DNA of 5,707 bases from Candidatus Zhuqueibacterota bacterium (GTDB taxonomy: Bacteria > Zhuqueibacterota > Zhuqueibacteria > Residuimicrobiales > Krinioviventaceae): assembly GCA_003854995.1 (NCBI GenBank), contig RQOI01000568.1, forward strand, positions 1-5,707. Direction: 5' to 3'. How positions within the stretch are numbered: the stretch's first letter is position 1; every line of letters begins with the position of its first letter. The notes under the pieces are model-generated. The model had not been told where the DNA came from. It saw only the letters and a program-made list of their open reading frames with translations, and did no database searches. Shown here one piece after another: positions 1 to 3,807 of the stretch. The translations under genes and the position numbers were made by a program.

Positions 1-48
1 ATGAAACAATATGAATTGAATTCCGTTTCTTGTTTGTAATGGTGTTAT

Positions 49-54
49 AGGAGA
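49..54 (+). promoter_or_regulatory. Shine-Dalgarno site that decides the start of the solenoid gene
   Basis: AGGAGA lies at 49-54. Two in-frame ATGs follow, at 55 and 61. The first directly abuts the site, which leaves no room for initiation. The second has a 6-7 base spacer and begins a normal signal peptide (MKITLY...). Position 61 is therefore the better start. No convincing -35/-10 pair can be placed in the 48 bases upstream, so the promoter probably lies outside the window. Confidence 0.75.
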
Positions 55-60
55 ATGGTC

Positions 61-696
61 ATGAAAATTACGCTCTATAGTGTGCTGGTTTTATTGCTGC
101 TCGTTCTCTCTGTTTCAGCCGAGACGACGGTGAACAAAAGTATCCGGATCAGCGAAGGCGAGCGTCACTCTGGAGGATGTTCGTCCGTCAACGGCAGCAT
201 CGTCGTTGAACAGGGAGCGGAGGTGAGAGGTGGCTGCAAGACCGTGAATGGCTCGATAAAAATTGCCGGCGATTGCGTTGTTCAGGGTCTTCATTCGGTG
301 AACGGCAGCATTCGGGTGGGCGAAAAGTCAGACGTTGCTTCGGACATCGAAACGGTCAACGGTAGCGTCCATTGCGAAGAGGGTGTGCGTGTCGGCGGCG
401 ATATCGAAACCGTCAATGGCTCGGTGGATCTGCAGGGCGCCGAGGTCAAAGACGGCATTTCGACTTTTAACGGCGATGTCACGCTGGCGCGAAAAAGCAT
501 CGTGCGCGGTGACATCGTGGTCAAAGACAGCAAAAGTCACAACAATAGAAAAGCGCCGCTGCGAATCACCATCGACAATTCGGTTGTGGAAGGTGACATC
601 ATCAACCACGAAGAGGACATCGAGGTGATCGTCTATTTACGAAACGGCGGCCAGGTCAGAGGCGACATCTATGACGCGCAGGTCGAAGAGGAGTGA
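61..696 (+). CDS. Exported VNGS-repeat beta-solenoid protein, function unknown
   Basis: This is a 211-residue protein exported by the Sec route and otherwise uncharacterised. Residues 1-20 are a clear signal peptide: Lys2, a Leu/Val-rich core, then SVSA before Glu21. The mature part carries seven copies of a ~19-residue repeat with core VNGS[IV], beginning at residues 24, 43, 62, 80, 99, 118 and 136 (first copy VNKSI, last FNGDV). Such regular short repeats with alternating hydrophobic residues and Gly/Asn turns are typical of right-handed beta-solenoids, as in bactofilins. The C-terminal ~60 residues are charged and contain three looser GDI-type turns (150-152, 178-180, 201-203). From memory, similar VNGSI-repeat hypothetical proteins occur in Xanthomonadaceae and other bacteria, with the same tail. 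There is no lipobox and no enzymatic motif. Cys40 and Cys59 sit at the same position of neighbouring repeats. The stop overlaps the next start. A periplasmic or surface structural role is inference. Confidence 0.85.
   Translation: MKITLYSVLVLLLLVLSVSAETTVNKSIRISEGERHSGGCSSVNGSIVVEQGAEVRGGCKTVNGSIKIAGDCVVQGLHSVNGSIRVGEKSDVASDIETVNGSVHCEEGVRVGGDIETVNGSVDLQGAEVKDGISTFNGDVTLARKSIVRGDIVVKDSKSHNNRKAPLRITIDNSVVEGDIINHEEDIEVIVYLRNGGQVRGDIYDAQVEEE
130..480 (+). repeat. Seven-copy ~19-residue coding repeat (VNGS[IV] core)
   Basis: The DNA encoding residues 24-140 of the solenoid protein repeats with a 54-57 base period. The core codons read like GTCAACGGCAGC, with many synonymous differences between copies: GTGAATGGCTCG, GTCAATGGCTCG and GTCAACGGTAGC all occur. 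The repeat is conserved in protein but divergent in DNA, which points to an old, selected repeat rather than a recent slippage expansion. Steps between cores are 19, 19, 18, 19, 19 and 18 residues. Confidence 0.85.
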
Positions 697-1082
697 TGGC
701 TGAAGGGAGAGTCGGGACGCCGCAAACATATCAGCTTCATATCCTCCTGCATCAGGACATCTCCCTGCAGATTGGCAAGCTGGGAGAGTTCTTTTTTCCG
801 GCCGGTCTTTATATCTACACGGGCAGTGCCAGACGTGGTATGACACAGCGCCTCGAGCGCCATTCGATCAAGGGGAAAAAATGTCGCTGGCATATAGATT
901 ATCTTCTTACTCATCCGCAGACTGAAATTATCCGGGTGACAAAACACGTCGACGCAGAATGTACAGTGAATGCGGCGACGCCCGGGACCATCATCGTCCC
1001 TGGATTTGGCGCCAGTGACTGCCGATCCGGCTGTAAAAGTCATCTGAAATACCCCACACCAACGACTCACGCGCGACGTTGA
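696..1082 (+). CDS. DUF123 / GIY-YIG-superfamily protein
   Basis: This is a 128-residue protein with the signature of the DUF123 family (PF01986), which is counted in the GIY-YIG nuclease superfamily and in some organisms is fused to endonuclease III. Visible landmarks are FPAGLYIYTGSA (residues 34-45), where the Tyr-x-Tyr-x-Gly matches the GIY-YIG core, then R52 and R55 with H56, WHIDYL (65-70), E88-C89, PGFGASDC (102-109) and SHLKY (115-119). The length fits a stand-alone family member. There is no signal peptide or membrane segment, so it should be cytoplasmic. ATG 696 is preferred over the in-frame GTG at 693. It overlaps the upstream TGA by one base, and the GAAGAGGAG at 685-693 sits very close, which suits termination-reinitiation. 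Nuclease activity has not, to my knowledge, been shown for the family. DNA or RNA repair is a guess. Confidence 0.88.
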   Translation: MAEGRVGTPQTYQLHILLHQDISLQIGKLGEFFFPAGLYIYTGSARRGMTQRLERHSIKGKKCRWHIDYLLTHPQTEIIRVTKHVDAECTVNAATPGTIIVPGFGASDCRSGCKSHLKYPTPTTHARR

Positions 1083-1087
1083 GCGTT
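1061..1087 (+). other. Imperfect hairpin across the DUF123 stop codon
   Basis: AACG (1061-1064) pairs with CGTT (1084-1087), CTC (1066-1068) with GAG (1081-1083), and ACG (1069-1071) with CGT (1077-1079). The loop is five bases and there is one unpaired base on each arm (1065 and 1080). It covers the TGA at 1080-1082. The following bases are AAAATG rather than a T-tract, so it is not a standard intrinsic terminator. It may stabilise the 3' end or be chance pairing. Confidence 0.3.
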
Positions 1088-1093
1088 AAAATG

Positions 1094-1122
1094 TTGACAT
1101 TCTGAAAATCTATCGTTAAATT
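1094..1122 (+). promoter_or_regulatory. Candidate promoter of the EIIA-CLC operon
   Basis: A perfect TTGACA lies at 1094-1099. A -10-like TTAAAT (1116-1121) or TAAATT (1117-1122) follows after 16-17 bases, each with four of six consensus matches. Transcription would start near 1130, giving an untranslated leader of about 55 bases before the GTG at 1187. The same stretch also resembles the Bacteroidota-type promoter: GTTG at 1093-1096, 20 bases, then TAAATTTC against TAnnTTTG. It lies in the 104-base gap after the DUF123 gene, so the downstream pair is probably a separate transcription unit. Confidence 0.5.
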
Positions 1123-1176
1123 TCACGCTGTGTAATAGCATGGTCAGATTGGCTGTGCTCTCTCAACTTTTTGATC

Positions 1177-1180
1177 GGAG
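1177..1180 (+). promoter_or_regulatory. Shine-Dalgarno site supporting the GTG start of the EIIA gene
   Basis: GGAG at 1177-1180 stands six bases before GTG 1187. The first in-frame ATG is at 1205, where it would remove six residues (VRVIDY) that form the usual first part of the EIIA domain. It also lacks a purine-rich site at the right distance. The GTG start is therefore chosen. Confidence 0.65.
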
Positions 1181-1186
1181 ACGAGT

Positions 1187-1642
1187 GTGCGAGTCATTGA
1201 TTATATGCGGGACAGTCTCATCATACTGGATATGGAAGCCAGGTCGCAAAAAGAGGCGATCACGAAAATTGTGACGAGAATGAACGAGAATGGCGCTGTG
1301 TCGAATGCCGCTAAATTTTTAGACTCTGTGTTGGAACGGGAAAGTCTGGGCAGCACAGCCATTGGCAATGGCATCGCACTGCCGCATGCTCGCACTCCGC
1401 ACATTGATTCGATCGTCATCGCCTTCGTTCGCTTGCAGGAGGGAATCGATTTCAAGGCCGCAGATGGCGAGCCCGTCCGGCTTTTATTCTTGCTGGGGAC
1501 GCCGATGAAAGCGGTCGGCGAATATTTATCAGTTCTGGAAAAGCTGTCGAAAATTCTCAAACAGAGCAAAATACGGCAAAAACTCTTGAAAGCGACGACA
1601 GCCCCTGCCGTGCGATCCATTTTTGAGCACGCTGAAGCGTAA
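1187..1642 (+). CDS. PTS EIIA domain protein, fructose/nitrogen type (PTS_EIIA_2)
   Basis: This is a 151-residue single-domain cytoplasmic protein of the PTS_EIIA_2 family (PtsN- and FruA-like EIIA). These proteins accept a phosphate on histidine from HPr or NPr. PtsN-type members regulate other proteins instead of moving a sugar. The sequence has the expected N-terminal helix region (DYMRDSLIILDM), the R51-E52 and LGSTAIGNGIALPHART signature (54-70) with phospho-acceptor His67 (codon CAT 1385-1387), a FVRLQEGIDF strand (about 85-94), the LLFLLGTP segment and a C-terminal helical stretch. The length is normal for a stand-alone domain. No EIIB, EIIC, HPr or EI gene is in view. The next gene, 58 bases downstream on the same strand, is a CLC chloride channel/transporter, so a regulatory role toward that protein is likely but inferred. 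A ptsN symbol is withheld because the usual rpoN neighbourhood is absent. Confidence 0.9.
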   Translation: MRVIDYMRDSLIILDMEARSQKEAITKIVTRMNENGAVSNAAKFLDSVLERESLGSTAIGNGIALPHARTPHIDSIVIAFVRLQEGIDFKAADGEPVRLLFLLGTPMKAVGEYLSVLEKLSKILKQSKIRQKLLKATTAPAVRSIFEHAEA

Positions 1643-1700
1643 ATGCAGACTGACAGCAGAGGTGCGCATCGCAGTGGGACGTTTGGGATAAGGACTTGAT

Positions 1701-3494
1701 ATGACAGGGCTCTCGCCGCTGCAACAACTCTACGAAAAATATACGACCAATGTGAGCGGGAGGCTGTTTCTCGCCAGCATCATTGTCGGAATTGTCGCCG
1801 GTATTGGTGCGATATTGTTTTTTGCGGCTCTGACACAGTTCAGCCATTACGTCCTGCATTCGGCGGCAAACTATTTTCCGCCGGAACCGGCGGGTGAAGT
1901 CAGTGGGCATGCCCCACTCGGCGGCGCCATACGCTGGTGGGTGCTCTTGCTGGCGCCCGCCATCGGCGGACTTTTATCCGGCATCCTCGTTTTCACCTGG
2001 GCGCCGGAAGCTGCGGGGCATGGCACCGATGGCATGATCGAGGCCTTTCATCACAAAAGGGGCATCATCAGAAAGCGCGTGCCGATCATCAAGGCGATCA
2101 GCTCGATCATTACGATCGGCAGCGGCGGCAGTGCCGGGCGCGAAGGCCCGATTGCGCAGATCGGCGCCGGATTTGGTTCGTATCTGGCCACTGTACTGAA
2201 ATTGACCGATGATGAGCGCCGCACGCTCGTGCTGGCCGGTGCGGCGGGCGGCATTGGCGCCATCTTCCGTTCTCCCCTGGGTGGGGCGCTCTTCACTGTA
2301 GAAGTTTTATATAAACGTGATTTTGAAGGTAAATCGCTCATCCCTGCGCTCGTCTCCTCCATCGTCGCTTATTCCATTTTTGCTTCCACGTTTGGCTGGG
2401 GATTGATGTTCCAAATTCCGCCTTTTGTATTTAATCATCCTGTCGAGCTCGTGTTCTATGCCCTGCTGGGAGTCGTGTGCGCCGGCGTCGGCCTGGTTTA
2501 TATCAAGATATTCTATGGGCTGCGAGATCGCGTCTTTCATGGCTTGAGAATTCCGGCGCAGCTCAAGCCGGCAATCGGGGGACTCGTGGTCGGCCTCATC
2601 GGCATAGCCGCGCCGTTCGTCCTCGCCTCCGGATATGGATATTTGCAGCAGGCGATGAATGGCGAACTGACCGTTCGCTTTATGCTCATCGCTTTTCTGC
2701 TGAAAATTTTCACGACCTCTTTCACAATCAGCTCAGGCGGGAGTGGCGGTGTTTTTGCACCGTCATTGTTCATTGGCGGTATGCTGGGCGGTGCTTTTGG
2801 CCAGCTCTGCGCTGAACTTTTTCCCGGACTGATCAGCAATCCCGCAGCATTTGTTCCGGTGGGCATGGGCGCTTTTTTTGCCGGCGCCGCCAAGGTGCCC
2901 ATCTCGGCAATGATCATGGTGAGTGAAATGACGGGCGGCTATAAACTGCTCGTACCGTTGATGCTCAGTTCCTCCACCGCCTATTTGGCGACAGGTCGAG
3001 GGACGCTATATGAAAAGCAGGTCAATCGAATGGCAGATTCACCCTCTCATCTGGGTGATTTCACCATCGATGTCCTCGAAACGATGATCGTCGACCAGGC
3101 ATTTCATCCATCCGACAACGTCCCAAGGGTGCGACAAGATACGCCGTTATCAAGAGTGCAAGCTCTGTTTTCCGAACGAGAGGAAAACTATTTCCCGGTC
3201 ATTGATCAGAACGACAAGATCGTCGGCATCATATCACTGCGCAATGTGCGCGCCGTCTTGTTTGATGGCGATGCCGATCATCTGCTCATCGCTCAGGATC
3301 TCATGACTCCCGCCGTCACGGTGACGCCGGCTGAGAGCTTGAAGAGCGCGTTGAAAAAATTCATCGAATTTGACTATGGCCAGATTCCGGTCGTCGATTA
3401 TCGCGACGAACGCAAAATCATCGGCATGCTGACGCATGAAGATGTGATCGAATCGTATAATCGGCAAGTCGAAAAAAGAAAGTTGGCGTTCTGA
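1701..3494 (+). CDS. CLC-family chloride channel/transporter with two CBS domains
   Basis: This is a 597-residue integral inner-membrane protein. Residues about 20-430 form the CLC membrane domain, a homodimeric anion channel or anion/proton exchanger. Residues about 471-587 are a CBS pair, which binds adenine nucleotides in related proteins. Visible motifs are GSGGSAGREGP (140-150) with gating Glu148, FRSPLGGALFTVEV (189-202), SGGSGGVFAPSLFIGG (345-360) as the GxFxP signature, and Tyr437 in GTLYEKQ matching the anion-coordinating tyrosine (Y445 of ClC-ec1). By alignment to ClC-ec1, the internal proton glutamate (E203) is Val202 and the central serine (S107) is His107 in GHGTDG (106-111). The CBS cores end in GIISLRN (509-515) and GMLTHED (575-581). 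AAGGA at 1690-1694, six bases before ATG 1701, supports the start. The gene follows the EIIA gene by 58 bases and is probably co-transcribed. Family assignment is firm. Channel versus exchanger and the transported anion are open. Confidence 0.95.
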   Translation: MTGLSPLQQLYEKYTTNVSGRLFLASIIVGIVAGIGAILFFAALTQFSHYVLHSAANYFPPEPAGEVSGHAPLGGAIRWWVLLLAPAIGGLLSGILVFTWAPEAAGHGTDGMIEAFHHKRGIIRKRVPIIKAISSIITIGSGGSAGREGPIAQIGAGFGSYLATVLKLTDDERRTLVLAGAAGGIGAIFRSPLGGALFTVEVLYKRDFEGKSLIPALVSSIVAYSIFASTFGWGLMFQIPPFVFNHPVELVFYALLGVVCAGVGLVYIKIFYGLRDRVFHGLRIPAQLKPAIGGLVVGLIGIAAPFVLASGYGYLQQAMNGELTVRFMLIAFLLKIFTTSFTISSGGSGGVFAPSLFIGGMLGGAFGQLCAELFPGLISNPAAFVPVGMGAFFAGAAKVPISAMIMVSEMTGGYKLLVPLMLSSSTAYLATGRGTLYEKQVNRMADSPSHLGDFTIDVLETMIVDQAFHPSDNVPRVRQDTPLSRVQALFSEREENYFPVIDQNDKIVGIISLRNVRAVLFDGDADHLLIAQDLMTPAVTVTPAESLKSALKKFIEFDYGQIPVVDYRDERKIIGMLTHEDVIESYNRQVEKRKLAF

Positions 3495-3507
3495 TCTGAG
3501 AATCGCC
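3485..3507 (+). other. Hairpin across the CLC stop codon, possible weak terminator
   Basis: GGCGTTCT (3485-3492) pairs with AGAA (3499-3502) and CGCC (3504-3507). One base is bulged (T3503) and the loop GATCTG has six bases, giving eight base pairs that two outer G-T pairs can extend. It spans the TGA at 3492-3494. No T-tract follows, so intrinsic termination is not well supported. It could be a 3'-end stabilising hairpin or part of a factor-dependent terminator. Confidence 0.35.
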
Positions 3508-3570
3508 GGCATATACTATCGCCATCGAGATGATTTTTATCGATCCGAAAGTCATTCGCCTCCTCACAGA

Positions 3571-3687
3571 ACCGCTTTTCCCAGAACAGGCTCCTCCTTT
3601 CGTCCAGCGCAGCAAGCGGCAAGAGATGAAATTTGTAAGGAAAATGTCGGCAAAGGAGCAGAAGTGTCGTACATTAAAAAAAGCGGT
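3571..3687. repeat. Long-range inverted repeat with nested pairing
   Basis: ACCGCTTTT (3571-3579) is the exact reverse complement of AAAAGCGGT (3679-3687), nine bases each and 99 bases apart. Inside it CTCCTTT (3594-3600) is complementary to AAAGGAG (3652-3658). The overlapping alternative GCTCCT (3590-3595) pairs with AGGAGC (3654-3659). Nested in order, these could close a folded transcript of about 117 bases. The match to a known RNA family is nil as far as I can tell, and chance remains a fair explanation. Confidence 0.3.
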
Positions 3688-3708
3688 ATTCTCAAAAATG
3701 CGCGCATC

Positions 3709-3738
3709 TTGATCCTGCAATTCCTTTTTGCCCATAAT
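3709..3738 (+). promoter_or_regulatory. Candidate promoter of the secreted-protein gene
   Basis: TTGATC (3709-3714, four of six matches to TTGACA) and CATAAT (3733-3738, five of six matches to TATAAT) are separated by 18 bases. Initiation would fall near 3745, giving a leader of about 60 bases that begins close to the T7 run and ends in an A-rich stretch before the Shine-Dalgarno site. The position agrees with an independent transcription unit for the gene at 3808. Confidence 0.4.
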
Positions 3739-3796
3739 TTACGAGTTTTTTTCTGGGGATATTCGCGTAAAAGGCCAAATTTTCGGACTATAAAAA

Positions 3797-3802
3797 AAGG
3801 AA
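3797..3802 (+). promoter_or_regulatory. Shine-Dalgarno site selecting ATG 3808
   Basis: AAGGAA at 3797-3802 is followed by two ATGs in different frames, at 3804 and 3808. The frame from 3804 closes after about 50 codons. The frame from 3808 begins a signal peptide and stays open to the window end. The five-base spacer to 3808 is suitable, while the one-base spacer to 3804 is not. Confidence 0.7.
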
Positions 3803-3807
3803 CATGA

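Larger units (their letters stand above)
3495..3807 (+). other. Intergenic region of 313 bases without a convincing gene
   Basis: The stretch contains a 60-codon + strand frame (3530-3712) and minus-strand open frames. None has a good ribosome site or a recognisable protein pattern. What can be seen is a 9-bp inverted repeat spanning 3571-3687 with weaker pairing inside it, a 10-base palindrome ATGCGCGCAT at 3698-3707, a T7 run at 3746-3752, a candidate promoter at 3709-3738, and an A-rich approach to the next start. It separates the EIIA-CLC operon from the secreted-protein gene. Confidence 0.6.

Noticed and set aside
1..39. A 12-codon frame ATG...TAA beginning at the first base of the window.
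   Set aside because: There is no visible ribosome site because the window begins there, and no recognisable peptide. It could equally be the tail of a longer upstream frame. Too short to call.
55..60. ATG at 55 as the start of the solenoid gene.
   Set aside because: It abuts the Shine-Dalgarno sequence with no spacer. ATG 61 has a suitable spacer and starts a normal signal peptide.
130..480. The solenoid repeats as a CRISPR array or recent tandem duplication.
   Set aside because: The period is a whole number of codons in an intact frame, copies differ at many synonymous sites, and there are no conserved direct repeats with unique spacers.
669..1070. Minus-strand open frame of 133 codons opposite the DUF123 gene.
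   Set aside because: It is antisense to a gene with clear family motifs, and its translation shows no recognisable pattern.
696..1082. The DUF123 gene as a truncated endonuclease III fusion.
   Set aside because: No helix-hairpin-helix or iron-sulfur cluster motif is found in any frame after 1082, and stand-alone DUF123 proteins of this length are normal.
1201..1620. Minus-strand open frame of 139 codons opposite the EIIA gene.
   Set aside because: It mirrors a real gene with the conserved His67 signature. The translated product looks like a shadow of codon bias.
1557..1910. Minus-strand open frame of 117 codons across the EIIA-CLC junction.
   Set aside because: It overlaps both well-supported + strand genes and shows no family pattern.
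3698..3707. Perfect palindrome ATGCGCGCAT, with a T-run on the minus strand beside it, as a terminator or operator.
   Set aside because: It can form only a three-pair stem with a four-base loop, no minus-strand gene ends there, and a single 10-base palindrome is weak evidence for an operator.
3530..3712. A 60-codon + strand frame in the gap after the CLC gene.
   Set aside because: There is no good ribosome site and the product is of low-complexity basic composition with no recognisable motif. It also overlaps the inverted repeat.
3717..3752. GCAA/TTGC mini-stem followed by T7 as an intrinsic terminator for the CLC operon.
   Set aside because: The stem has only four pairs and lies 14 bases before the T-run, which does not match an intrinsic terminator.
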